Below, piece after piece: positions 13,386 to 22,541 of a stretch of 64,000 nt of DNA. Below the pieces are notes generated by a model. That model did not search any database. It was not told where the DNA came from and saw only the letters and a program-made list of their open reading frames with translations. Both the position numbers and the translations under genes were made by a program. The DNA comes from Callorhinus ursinus (Eukaryota; Chordata; Mammalia; Carnivora; Otariidae), in assembly GCF_003265705.1 (NCBI RefSeq), contig NW_020313005.1, forward strand, positions 20,914,864-20,978,863, in the 5' to 3' direction. Each line of letters opens with the position of its first letter. Positions within the stretch are counted from its first letter, which is position 1.

Positions 13386-13499
13386 CATGTATTATGGGAC
13401 ATCCAGACCTGTGATCTAATGTTCTGACCAGTTGATCCCCACAAGCCCCTATCCCCAAGGAGAAATTCAACGAATGTGCATTCCACTAAGGTACCAGAC

Positions 13500-13675
13500 T
13501 TCATTTAATCCTCACTGTGATTTCTGTCAAGGGGGTACTTTGGCCCCATTTTACAGATGATAAAACGGACATTTAAGGAGCTGAAGGGGCTGAAGGGCCT
13601 TGCTATAGGGCACATGGCAACTGAGTAGCAGCTGAGAATGAACTCAGGCTTTCTGACTTCGAGTCCACTGTGCAT
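13500..13675 (-). repeat. MIR SINE fragment
   Basis: The order tttaatcctcactg, cccattttacagatgataaa, agggcacatggcaactgag, tgaactcaggc matches an inverted MIR. Confidence 0.7.
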
Positions 13676-13679
13676 GGCC

Positions 13680-15670
13680 CTATTTCATTCACCACGTCTG
13701 CATCTTCTCTGATTGTTTCCCCATCTTTAATGGTACCATGTGCATTGAATCAAGCTTTCATAGATGGAGTAACTAGATTCAATGGAAGACTGCCTAGAAC
13801 TAAGATGCAGGTTTTGAAACCAGGTCATCTCTTGAGCAGCAACCAGGATCACGTGATTTTCAACACTGATAATATCAACTGTGGGGAGCAGGGGTGGGGT
13901 AGGTGTTGTTTAATATCGCAGGTTAACTTGTCTGTGGCCAAAGAAGAGTGGAACGGCTCCTGAAAATTTTGGTATTCCCAACGTGATGCTCAGAGCCTTC
14001 CCAGGAGACATTCTTGGAAAGGAGGAGAGAACATGACACAGAAGGACTTATAACAAGGGCAGCAAGATTAAGATTTTGAAATCAAAACGAGTTGTGCAAA
14101 TTATGCACAGAATAAAAAGCTTCTGCAAAGCAATCCAGACTTCCCTGGCACCCTGGACCAAATACCTCCGCAGTGTGGAGACCCACGTATTTTGAAATAT
14201 AGACATGCCTTATATTCAAGGAAGAAACATGCAGGTGCATAAAAATCACATTCCAGAATTACTCAAATATGATTTGTCAAGGTCACTCAAGCTGGGAACA
14301 CACATTCTAGATTTCTTTCTACAGACCTCAATCTGTATAGAACTGGATTTCGTGGACATGCAGGTATAGGTCCTTAGAAGTTCAGATAAGCACGATATTT
14401 TAGGAACAGAAGATTGGAAAGATATGCTGTAGAGGTAATTTAGTCCCACTGTCTCACTTGTACAAAGATTTTGAAGTTCAAACAGGTTCAGTGGACTGTG
14501 CATTCTCACATGGAGGCGAGAAATCCACTGGCCTCCCTTTGTCCACTGTCCTTTCCAAACAGTGTTTGAACCCTTGCAGGAATAGGGTCTAGGAACCTCA
14601 AGATCCAAAGGTCACACAGGAACAGGAAATTGTGTGGCTTTCACACAACTTAAATACCGAAGTATACACTAACAACTCAATCCTTCAGCATTTTGGGGAC
14701 TGCAGTCCCTTCTCAGGACTTGAGAAGCCACTGCTCTGTGGGTGGGTCTGCAGAACCAGATCACCTGGATGAGAGACGAAGGTGCTCCCGAGGAGGGTTT
14801 GGGGGGACTCAGAGGCTCCCACCACCCACCTGAAAAAGAAGACCTTCACTTCCATCCTTAGCGTGAAGGATGGGGGGCCTCGCCTAAGCCTGTTCTCACT
14901 GCCTGCCATGCCAATCCTTGTGTGTGTCTCTAAAGAGGTTAGCACATCCTGGGTACACAGACCACAGCTTCCTCCATTTGCTCAGGGCCTTAGAGGTCTG
15001 AGCATCATGGAGCTATTGCTTCACTTCTCCTTAGGGTGTCCACATCAAGACCCTGGAGCCATCTTCCCACCCTTCCGGATCAGAGGGACTGCCTCTGGGT
15101 AAGTGGTAAGTGTCCTAATGAGGGGGAGTTTTCTAGAGTGGAGCATCCTTTTTACCAAACCAGGGATACACAAACACTTGCAGGCACACACCAGCGTGAG
15201 GAGAAACAGGCATAAATGACTGGTGGCCATCTCCACCTTCGTCATAGGAACACTCCTCACCCCCCACACACTTTAACTGGATGAACCCAGACTCGCACTG
15301 GCTCCCCTTAACTCAGTACAATCAGTTATCTCATCTCCAGATTTTCAAGTTCCTTCTGTTGGTGCCTTTTACCTCAGTCAGCATGTTTCAAACTTTCAGA
15401 AAAAAAAACCTTAGAAAATAAAAACCACTACTCCACCCAAATGATAAAAATCTCTAAATTCTCCAAGCACAACATCTTCCTCTCCTCTTAACTCAGCCCT
15501 GAGCGAGGAGTTGATTCCTTTGGGTTCTGGGGAATGGCGGGTTCTGCCACTCCCCACCTCACCAGCCTAATAGTTTTTCCAGACTGACTCCGGCTTGGTG
15601 TTGCGGGATAGCCTGGAAGCCGACTCCAGGTCCCATTCATTCCTCTCGGTCCTCTAAGGTCAGTCACTTT
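13680..15670. other. Intronic single-copy DNA leading into the CpG island
   Basis: No exon recognised. Donor-like GTAAGT words occur on plus near 15100. Two A-rich patches lie near 15400. CpG density rises from about 15.55 kb. Confidence 0.4.
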
Positions 15671-15829
15671 AGGGGGTGTCCCTCCTCTCGGCTCCGGGCC
15701 CCACTTCCCGCTTCCAGAAGGAGAAGGCAATCAACACTCCTGAAGTCTAACACGAAACCCAGACCCTCATCCATCCCTCTGGGCTGCATTTTGCAACTTA
15801 GAGCCAGGCGTGAGGTGTGGGGTGAGGGG

Positions 15830-16294
15830 TGGATTTGGCAGGGCCGTCGGCTCAGAGCCGGCCACCGCAGGAGAAGCGGCTCTGCAGGGCGCGGGACCCT
15901 CTTGGGGAGGACCGTGGAGCCCTTGCGCTGGAGCCGGCGCACGCCTGGGCGCGGAGAGCCGGGGCTGGGCGCGGGGCAGCGGCGCCGACCGAGGCTGCAG
16001 AGAGATCCCCTGGCCGCGGAGCGCAGAGGCCCGCCCGTCAGTCCCGGGGAGCCGGCCGCTCTGGAGCGCCGAGAGCTCAGCAACACAAGCACCAAGAGGA
16101 AGGGAAACCAGCCCGCGCTGACATGTAAACAGGGACCTCCATCCGAGGAGCCAGCTCAGACCGACCCCCAAGCACACTCACTTGCACCCCGAGCCGCCTG
16201 CAACCCATCCATTTGCCCGCCCCAGGGCCCTCCAGGCCGGGGGACCCAAGCGGGTGGCGGCTGCCGCTCCCGCCCCCGTCGCCTTCGGCCTCGG
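15830..16294 (+). ncRNA. Candidate first exon of antisense lncRNA SENCR/FLI1-AS1
   Basis: In human, the lncRNA SENCR (FLI1-AS1) starts within the 5' end of FLI1 and runs antisense, which would be the plus strand here. The island carries two plus-strand splice donors that face FLI1 head-on: CGG|GTAAGA at 16295 and GTG|GTAAGC at 16520. Either could end an antisense first exon. I do not remember the human SENCR sequence well enough to align it, so the exon limits are placeholders and only the donors are seen directly. Confidence 0.2.
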
Positions 16295-16300
16295 GTAAGA
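16295..16300 (+). promoter_or_regulatory. Plus-strand splice donor GTAAGA in FLI1 intron 1
   Basis: CTCGG|GTAAGA is a strong donor on the strand opposite FLI1, about 420 bases inside intron 1. It would serve an antisense transcript if one exists. Confidence 0.35.
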
Positions 16301-16519
16301 GGAAGCCGGCCGCCAGGCGAGCGCCCAGCGCCGGGGCCGAGGCGCCCAGCTTGCCGGGTGGGAGTGGTGGATCCGGAGGTGTCCGGCCCCAGGCTTGGAT
16401 CCGTGCCTGATGTCCCTAGGTTTCCCGCGGACCCCCGCCCGCAGCCCGGCCCGCAGCGCGTAGGTGGGGGGCCGGACGCGGCTTTGCGACAAGGGGTGCG
16501 GGGGAGATCGCTGTCTGTG

Positions 16520-16525
16520 GTAAGC
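16520..16525 (+). promoter_or_regulatory. Plus-strand splice donor GTAAGC in FLI1 intron 1
   Basis: TCTGTG|GTAAGC is a second plus-strand donor in the island, about 190 bases from the FLI1 donor. It is an alternative end for an antisense first exon. Confidence 0.3.
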
Positions 16526-16713
16526 CCGGAGGGTCGCCCCCGCGAATGAGAGTCGCCACCCGAGCGCGGGAGGAGACGGCGCGAAGCCGGGGCACGGAAG
16601 GAAGGGAGACTGGCCACGTCTTCCGGGACCCCGGCGCTCCGCGCCAAGCCTGCCCGCTGCCTCGCCGACCCGGCCGGCCCCGCCGCTCCCGCGCCCACTG
16701 CCCCATCGCTTAC

Positions 16714-16731
16714 CTTAATAGTCCCGTCCAT
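16714..16731 (-). CDS. FLI1: FLI1 coding exon 1 (first six codons)
   Basis: This is the first coding exon of FLI1, an ETS-family transcription factor that binds GGAA sites in the nucleus and drives megakaryocyte, endothelial and other haematopoietic programmes. Read on the minus strand, the exon encodes MDGTIK. The coding part then ends in a consensus donor, AAG|GTAAGC, with the intron beginning at 16713. FLI1 is known to begin MDGTIK and to splice exactly after this lysine codon. The sequence around the ATG (GGCCAAATGGAC) and the whole 5'UTR also match FLI1 mRNA as I remember it. The remaining roughly 446 codons (pointed domain, ETS domain) lie in later exons below position 1. The ATG is in a mediocre context (C at -3, G at +4), consistent with known leaky initiation. 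An in-frame GTG 39 bases upstream (16770) is not taken as the start. Confidence 0.95.
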
Positions 16732-16768
16732 TTGGCCAAGTCTGCAGCCGAGCCCCCCAATATTCCAC
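16715..16768 (-). other. FLI1 upstream ORF starting at GUG -37
   Basis: A GTG lies 37 bases before the FLI1 start, at 16768-16766. It opens a 17-codon frame that passes over the main ATG and stops at a TAA at 16717-16715, inside the sixth FLI1 codon region. This fits the second, non-AUG upstream ORF described for Fli-1 mRNA. Its stop, a few bases after the main ATG, suits termination-dependent reinitiation. The regulatory function is known from the family and was not measured here. Confidence 0.7.
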
Positions 16769-16990
16769 ACATTGACCCGGTTACAGCCTGACCTCGCAGC
16801 CCCTTCGGATTAGCCCGGCGCGGCCTCCCTGGCGCCCTGGGCCCTCCCTGCGTGCCCCCCACGAGCGCCCTGCCCTCGCTCCCCTGTGCACGTTTGTTGT
16901 TGTAGCGGAGCGAAAAAGAGACAGTTAACCGGATGAAACTTTTTTTCAGCTAATTTTGGGAAGTGACTTCACTTTGCGAATCGGGGAGGA
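16732..16990 (-). other. FLI1: FLI1 exon 1 5'UTR (upstream boundary approximate)
   Basis: This is the leader of the main FLI1 transcript, read right to left. It is CpG-rich near the ATG and carries two upstream reading frames (listed separately). The stretch near 16930 has an ETS-type CCGGAT core beside a MYB-like CAGTTA. The transcription start cannot be seen directly. I place it near 16.98-17.05 kb because the ETS/GATA composite and the CT tract, both typical promoter elements of this gene, lie there. Confidence 0.7.
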
Positions 16991-16994
16991 AGTC

Positions 16995-17044
<50 letters not shown>

Positions 17045-17060
17045 GTCTCGCGCTCTCCTC
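16920..17060 (-). promoter_or_regulatory. FLI1: FLI1 core promoter with ETS and GATA sites
   Basis: Three ETS-type cores are visible: GGAAGT at 16988-16993, GGAAGT at 16959-16964 within the palindrome GAAGTGACTTC, and CCGGAT at 16929-16934. A minus-strand GATA core (TATC on plus, 16996-16999) sits two bases from the first ETS core. That ETS-GATA pairing is the arrangement typical of megakaryocytic and endothelial promoters, and FLI1 is known to be regulated by ETS and GATA factors, including itself. There is no convincing minus-strand TATA box. Confidence 0.65.
16999..17040. repeat. (CT)21 / (GA)21 microsatellite in the FLI1 promoter
   Basis: There are 21 uninterrupted CT units on plus, which are GA units on the FLI1 coding strand, abutting the ETS/GATA composite. 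A polymorphic GA microsatellite at this position in the human and mouse FLI1 promoter is reported to tune expression by its length. It is also a homopurine/homopyrimidine mirror tract able to form triplex (H-) DNA. Confidence 0.95.
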
Positions 17061-17149
17061 TCCTCTCCCCTCTGCTCTCCCTCGTCTTCCCTTCCCCCAC
17101 ACCCCCTCTTCCTCCCCTCTGCTGGTCCTGCTTTTCGCATCACACACGC

Positions 17150-17161
17150 TATATAAATATA
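17150..17161 (+). promoter_or_regulatory. TATA-like sequence facing away from FLI1
   Basis: TATATAAATATA reads as a good TATA box on the plus strand (TATAWAW) but poorly on the minus strand. It lies just upstream of the FLI1 promoter and would direct transcription to the right, away from FLI1. No plus-strand coding gene follows. It may serve a divergent or antisense transcript, or be incidental. Confidence 0.35.
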
Positions 17162-17217
17162 CCCGGAGATGCCCAGATACATTCATGCGCTGCGCACACA
17201 GGATACTTGCTCCTGGG

Positions 17218-17224
17218 AGATAAG
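17218..17224 (+). promoter_or_regulatory. GATA-factor site upstream of the FLI1 promoter
   Basis: AGATAAG is a full WGATAAR consensus within a few hundred bases of the FLI1 start. It is a plausible GATA1/GATA2 input. Occupancy is inferred only. Confidence 0.4.
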
Positions 17225-17830
17225 AGCGAGCTGGGAACAATGCCGGGGTCCACGCCCGGCGCCCGCGCCCTGATTCCCGCAGTCTGCACCCCCACCCCCA
17301 ACACCTTCCCCAAAAGTCCAAAACCAAATGTCTTTCTGGCCTCCTTCCTTTTCCCGGGGCCCTTGGCCGAAGGTGGCCCTCCTGACTCATTCACTTTCCG
17401 TTTCTTCCCACAGATACGTTCATTAATGCTTTTTCCAGCCCGAGTCAAACTTATTGGGGGTTGGGGGGGAGAGTTTACTCGGGCTGGGGATAATCTGGAG
17501 CCTACTGCCCAGGAAGATCCGGACGCAGACCGACGCAAACCAACCATTAAAAAAATGCATCCAGTGGGAATTTTTCCACTCGGGCCCTGGGCTGCCGAGT
17601 GGCGGCAGACTGGGAGCTGTTCACCGGTCGACGCGGACTCGGGGCGGTTTCGGAAGGATCCCACCGTCGGGGGCGCGGACTAGGCTCCCAGCGCATTGTT
17701 AGCAGAAGGGCGCCCCCGGACAGCGCGTCTCGGCCCTTTGCTCCTGGAGAGCTCCCGGCGCCCTCCCGGGGCCGGGACCGGCGGCACCCTAGGCCACCTA
17801 TCCGCGCCTTCTAGGGTCAAACCCCTCGCG

Positions 17831-17839
17831 CTTTACCTG
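17831..17839 (-). promoter_or_regulatory. Minus-strand splice donor CAG|GTAAAG
   Basis: The exon side ends at 17837 and the intron GT is 17836-17835 on minus. It lies about 0.8 kb upstream of the main FLI1 leader, in CpG-rich DNA. It could end an alternative FLI1 leader exon. Confidence 0.3.
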
Positions 17840-18239
17840 GACCGGATGGCCCAAGTCCCGGCGCTCGGCCAGAGCCGCCTATGCAGTGCTACTCCGAGCG
17901 CAGAGAAACCTACACTACCGCAGGACGTTCCCTCCACGCTGGTCCACAGGTCTCCAGAGCGCAGCACGCAAGATCGCCGCACAGACTCAGACTTCCCCTC
18001 GGGTGAGCCCCCGGGGTCAGTGCTCGGGACCACCATCCCCACCCGGCCAGGAGGCCAGCCGGCCCTCGGCCCGCCTTGTCGGTCCCCGCCATCCGGAGAC
18101 CTCCTGCCGTTCCCCCGCAGTGCCGCCGAAAGCTCCAGTTGGGGCAGCCTTAGGACTCCAGGCGCAGCGAGGGGACCCCCACCCCACCCCCGGGCGCTCT
18201 CGGCCTGACTCCCTTCTCCCCAACCTCCAAAACAGGTTA

Positions 18240-20400
18240 CCTTTTCCACGCTCTCCAGACCACGCTTTGGACTTTTTCACTTTTATTTAAGAGTCCACCC
18301 GGGGAAGGAGGGAAAAAAAATCCAGAGGAGATCCGAGTCAATTGGAAAGAAAAAAAAAAAAAAATTCAAAAGGGTGTCCACAGCGGCGAAAAAGGTGACT
18401 TATCAATTCTTTATTTCTTCTGGAGCAATTGAGCCAGAAAGCTAGCTCGCCTCCCTCCCTCCCTCCTCCCACCCCCCTCTCGAAATTAGTCTCATTAATT
18501 CAGCTCCAATTTTGGGTTCGAATACAGACGCGGGTCTGAACGTGACCAGACCTGGAGTGGCGGGTGCAGCCTGCCAGCAATTGAGACTCGGTGTGCTTAT
18601 GGGGGAGTGCGGTGGGGGTGGGGTGGGGGTGGGATGGGGGACGGGCCGACCCCCCCCCCACCTCCTGTCTGCTTCTCAATCCAGGGGTCTGCTCCGGGGC
18701 TCCCCTGGGACCGCCACATCTGGTTACCGCTAGCGGGGTCAGTCCCCCCCCCCCTTTGCCTGGGGCCACCAGTTCTGGAGTTCAATTAAAAGAAATCAGG
18801 CTTAACCCTTTCCTCCCCTCCGCCGGCCGCCTGCCCTCTCCCTCTTCCCTTCAGCTTTTCCACATGCTTTCCAGAGAGGAAAGAGGTTAAAGGGAAAGGA
18901 AGAATGAATTACATCCTTTCAAACCCCAAATTGTTTCCTTTTCAGCCCAGACTCTGCCGACCTTCAAACGACAACAGGGCTTTCAGGAGGGTGCGGGGAG
19001 ACCGCTTCCCACCCAGACCTGGCCAGAAACCCGGCACCCCAGCCACACTGCCCCTCTTTCAGGCAGAAGGGATTTCAACTCCACCACCGGGAGGCCCCCT
19101 TCCTGGTCCTGGGCAAACACTGAGGTTGTTAATGGCCACCCCACACCAGCCAGATGCTCCCCCTTCCTTCCACACTCCTCCTAGTGCTGGAGAAGGCACC
19201 TCCATGGCAGAAATATTGGCTAGGTTTCTCTTCCCAACTCCTATGAGGCCGGGCCAAGAGCATATTATTATCTTCGCTGCACTGATCAGGACATTCACCC
19301 CCACACCTCTAGTACCCCCAACTCCTTTCAGCAGGAGCTTCCTCTCCCATGGAGAGTTGCTCAATGGGAAACTACATTAAAATGAGGACTTGCCCTCCTG
19401 TTTTAGCTGTGGAACTCAATAGCACTTTCTGTGTCTCCTGGGAAAACCAAAGCTACGGCAATTTCATAATTTTGAAGATGGGGGGAGAGGGTGACACTGG
19501 CATAACTGTCACCCCTTTGTGACTCATTGACTAGCACTGACGCCATGCCTTTTGCTATTTACCAGCCCCTCCGTGAGGAGCTCCTGTCATTCACGAGGTC
19601 CTCCACCTAGAAAGAAACTCCCCCAACTGGGAACAACAGCTCTCTGAGGGATTTGAAGCTCCCTTCACCCCATATTGACATGCTGGTGGGCAAGTTTGCC
19701 CCACTTATGTAACTCTGGGTTTGAAGCTCAACTCCTGCTGCTGCTTCTATTTTAAATCCCGAAGGGGGAAAAAGCCCTAACCAAACACAACAGTAAACAA
19801 GTCTGCCCTGTTTCATGTGGTTACCACCAGACATCTGGAAAGATGGTTTGATCCTGGCAGCTCACATTGTTTTCACGAGCAGCCAAAGAGAATATTTTGA
19901 ATGTTTGCATTGAGACAAATTGATAGAGAGCCTGTGGTAAGGCCTGCTACAAATGAAAACTGTCTTTGAGTTGGGGAGGTGCAATCCCTCCTTCTCCCCA
20001 CTCTCCCTCCCCTTTCTCTCTCCCTCTCCCTTCTCCTAGCTTAGCTGGGGAATGGTTACCCCAGCCCACACACTTGCACACACCCTCTTTCCTGGCTCAC
20101 CAGACTGTCCTGCCTGCCTTTCCCAGACTGGGCAGGGCTGGTGCCCAGGAGCTGGTGCCTGCGACCATCAGCGCCCATTCCACCAGCCCCAACTGGCTTT
20201 CAAGTTGGGGAGCTCTTGCAGCCAAGGAAGCCCGGCCAGCTTTTAAAACAAAGGCTACCAATTGGGGGACCCACAAAACAACTCATGACACATTTCTAAG
20301 CCTCGGGTCACATACAGAAAGCATGCACACGGAGGGCGAATATTTAGGAAACATTTGGATTTCAAGCATTTTCGCTGGAACTTTGGTCGGACGACTTGCC
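18240..20400. other. Upstream single-copy DNA between CpG-rich blocks
   Basis: No gene recognised. Includes A-rich runs at 18310-18365, a minus-strand G-quadruplex-type stretch (CCCT/CCTCC runs, 18450-18480), a plus-strand one (18601-18650), and C-runs at 18651 and 18747. An AP-1-like GTGACTCA lies near 19519. Confidence 0.45.
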
Positions 20401-21520
20401 TCGCACCGTCCGCACTTGACAGTATTTTCAAAGATGCGGAAGTCCTGCTTCCCCCCGGGAGGGGTGCGGCAGGGTGAAACGTGTCTTGGCTCGCTCAAAG
20501 TCAGCCCTTTTGACCCGGTCAAGACTTTCCAGACGCGACTTCCTGGGCTTCTTTGGTCCCAGCCCAGGTTGGGGGTGGGAGGACGCGACAATCGGAGATG
20601 GGTCCCCGGGGTGCCTTCGGCCCCGGGGACTGCTCCGTCACTTGAAACCCAGAAAGATGCCAGGCCTGGCCGAGCGTCTCGGGCGGATCCTTTCCCCTCC
20701 GTCCTCCCTCCTCTCCCGCCCCTCGGGTCCAGCGCGGCCTCGGCTGGTATTCGAGCTGGCAACGGGGGGATGGGGGGTAGGGGGAGAGGCGGGAGCGCGG
20801 GGGAGGGACGGGCGAGCGAGCGCCAAAACTCCAGACTGCACAACTGCAGCTTCAAGTGTCTGGCCCCTCGCTCGAGGCCATAATTAATTTGAGATTTATT
20901 TTTATTGGAGAACTCGAGTCTCGTCTGACCTTAGCCAAACAAGGCAGCTCGAGCCGCCCCTGGATGCGCTTGAATGCCGGGGAATATTTCTGCAGGAAGG
21001 CTCTGCAGGCGCGCCTGCTTTGAATTTGTTTCTCAGACTTCATCTACTCAGAGATTGAAGGAAGATTTAGAGCCTCTGCTCGCCCTGCCCGCTCCCCACG
21101 CTCGTTCTTGCCTTAGCGCCAAGCGGGTTCAAAACGCTACGTGGGAGGCCGCGGCGGCGGGAGGGCCGGGGGTCGGCTGGTCCGGCTGGGGGAGGGTCTC
21201 TGCTCCCCGAGCCCCAGGCGCTTCGGGCCGGGTCCCCAGACCACGCGGCGTCGACGAGGAAATCCCGAGGGAGTCCGAGAGCGTAGAGAGCGCAGGCTGA
21301 CAAGAGGTGGAGACCAGCCAGGTGCCGGGACTCTCACCCAGCGGTGGCGCCTAGACGGGGGCCTGGGGCAGGGACGGGAGCATTTCAGCCTCCCCGATCT
21401 CCGTCAGCCCCAAACGGCATTTATTCTAAGTACAGACCTGTGTCCTTGAAACGCCGCTGCAGGACCTGCCGGCCAGATGCTGCCCCTGAGCCGTGTCGCT
21501 GTGAACATTCTGGGGCTATA
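20400..21520. other. Upstream CpG-rich block (about -4 kb from FLI1)
   Basis: CG-rich DNA interrupted by a short AT-rich core at 20878-20912. No exon is recognised. Unmethylated CpG blocks near developmental transcription-factor genes often act as alternative promoters or enhancers; that role is an inference. Confidence 0.55.
20851..20912. promoter_or_regulatory. AT-rich motif core inside CpG-rich block
   Basis: Within 62 bases are an NKX2-type TTCAAGTG (20851-20858), a homeodomain TAATTAATT (20881-20889) and a MEF2-like TTTATTTTTATT. This AT-rich island stands out from GC-rich flanks and looks like a selected regulatory core. Confidence 0.35.
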
Positions 21521-21542
21521 AGCCTCCTTTGGTCTGGTTTGC

Positions 21543-21562
21543 GGGGGGGGGGGGGGGGGGGG
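21543..21562 (+). repeat. (G)20 homopolymer
   Basis: Twenty consecutive G on plus. Unusual length for unique DNA, and a likely site of sequencing or assembly error. Confidence 0.85.
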
Positions 21563-21789
21563 ATGTCTCCTCCAGAATGCAGCAGGGGCTGAACCTGCAG
21601 GCTAGGAGGTGAGGGAGCAGGAGCAAGGAGTCTGGAAGACTCGCAAAGAGGGAAAGTGGAGGACCCAGCCAGTCTCCGTGGGGTGGACGAGGGGCTTTCC
21701 GTGTTGTGCTCCCCGCGCTGGGATTGACAAGGGATTTGCACAGTGCGGGGGCAGGATGACTCCCCATATCTGCAAGTGGAACATCCAAG

Positions 21790-21955
21790 TCGGGACCTAG
21801 GGTTTGAATTCCCGCTCTGCATGGACCAGCTCTGTGGCCTCGAACAAGTTCCTTAACCTCTCTGTGCCTCAATCTGTACATTGGTGTTGTAGTAGGACCT
21901 AACCCACGATGGGCTGTCGTAAGCCTGAAATGAGTGTCTGGAACTTGCCTCACAG
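21790..21955 (+). repeat. MIR SINE fragment (first of a pair)
   Basis: The order agggtttgaattcc, agctctgtggcctcgaacaa, cttaacctctctgtgcctca matches a sense MIR. Confidence 0.75.
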
Positions 21956-21964
21956 CACAATTTT

Positions 21965-22160
21965 GCCCTTATCATTTGTATTTTGGCCCCACCCCTTACA
22001 AGCTGTGTTACCTCAACCTCTCAATACCTCAGTTTCTCATCTGCAAAATAGCTTACCTCCTAGGGTTGTTATTAATATTAAATAAGTTAGTACAAATACA
22101 ATGTTTAGAACAGGGCCTGGCAAAGGTAAGGGCTACCTTAATGTTACCACCATTATTCAC
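21965..22160 (+). repeat. MIR SINE fragment (second of a pair)
   Basis: The order acaagctgtgttacc, acctcagtttctcatctgca, ctcctagggttgtta, agaacagggcctggca matches a second sense MIR directly after the first. Confidence 0.75.
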
Positions 22161-22541
22161 CTACTGCAATGTCATTGTCCTAAAGAGTCACCCCGTTCCC
22201 TCTGTCCCTTTCCCTTGCTCTTTCCAGCCTCAGACCCGCCCTCGGCGCTCCCCTGCGGAAACTCCCAGAGCACTCTGTGGGTTCTCAGAACCCGGATCGC
22301 TGCCGGGTGGAGTGGGCACCCTTGGCTGCTGCGGCCCGGCTGGGCTCCAGGCTCCGGGCCTGGGCGCCTGGGCCCGCGCTGTGTTTGTCAACAACCTCGG
22401 AGGTTCCTGACGCAGAATGGCAGGGGCTTGGCAGCGGGGAACTGTTTGTGCCCCTCTGGCAAATGGTCGATGTAGGGAGCCGGAGGAACAGACCCAAGAT
22501 TGTCCCTGCTACGCAGACCTTTCGCCGCCATCAATGCACCC

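Larger units (their letters stand above)
1..16713 (-). other. FLI1: FLI1 intron 1 (5' portion, continues beyond position 1)
   Basis: Everything from the donor at 16713 to the left edge is intron on the minus strand. No FLI1 exon 2 (which would begin with the codons after MDGTIK) is visible, so the intron exceeds 16.7 kb. That agrees with the very long first intron known for this gene. Contents are single-copy DNA with old MIR, L2 and L1 fragments, one carnivore SINE, and a candidate enhancer near 5.8 kb. Confidence 0.85.
16714..16772 (-). other. FLI1 upstream ORF starting at AUG -41
   Basis: An ATG lies 41 bases before the FLI1 start, at 16772-16770, in a weak context (T at -3, T at +4). It opens a frame that overlaps the FLI1 start in another phase and stays open for 19 codons plus two bases up to the splice donor, so its stop must lie in exon 2. 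Fli-1 mRNA is known to carry a conserved overlapping upstream ORF beginning at AUG -41 that lowers initiation at the main start. The position matches exactly. Confidence 0.8.
15680..16870. other. CpG island over FLI1 exon 1 and the start of intron 1
   Basis: The sequence is dense in CG dinucleotides and GGCGC-type words from about 15.7 to 16.87 kb, while the DNA to the left is AT-richer and CpG-poor. The island covers FLI1 exon 1 and the first kilobase of intron 1. It contains many long overlapping frames on both strands, all explained by the scarcity of stop codons in GC-rich DNA. Boundaries are by eye. Confidence 0.8.
17200..18240. other. CpG-rich block upstream of the FLI1 promoter
   Basis: CG-rich but patchier than the island over exon 1. 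It holds long chance frames on both strands. A strong minus-strand splice donor, CCAG|GTAAAG, ends at 17837, so a short alternative FLI1 leader exon just upstream of the main one is possible but unproven. Confidence 0.5.

Noticed and set aside
15791..16549. Plus-strand 252-codon open frame in the CpG island
   Set aside because: It lies in GC-rich DNA where stops are rare, overlaps equally long frames on both strands, is rich in R/G/P as chance frames are, and shows no domain. FLI1 exon 1 is on the other strand nearby.
16156..16770. Minus-strand 204-codon frame containing MDGTIK
   Set aside because: Only six codons of it are coding FLI1. The upstream part begins at a GTG in the 5'UTR, and the downstream part is intron read past the donor at 16713.
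19966..20883. Plus-strand 305-codon open frame, the longest in the window
   Set aside because: No family resemblance, low-complexity P/S/R-rich composition, and competing frames on the other strand. It is a product of GC-rich sequence.
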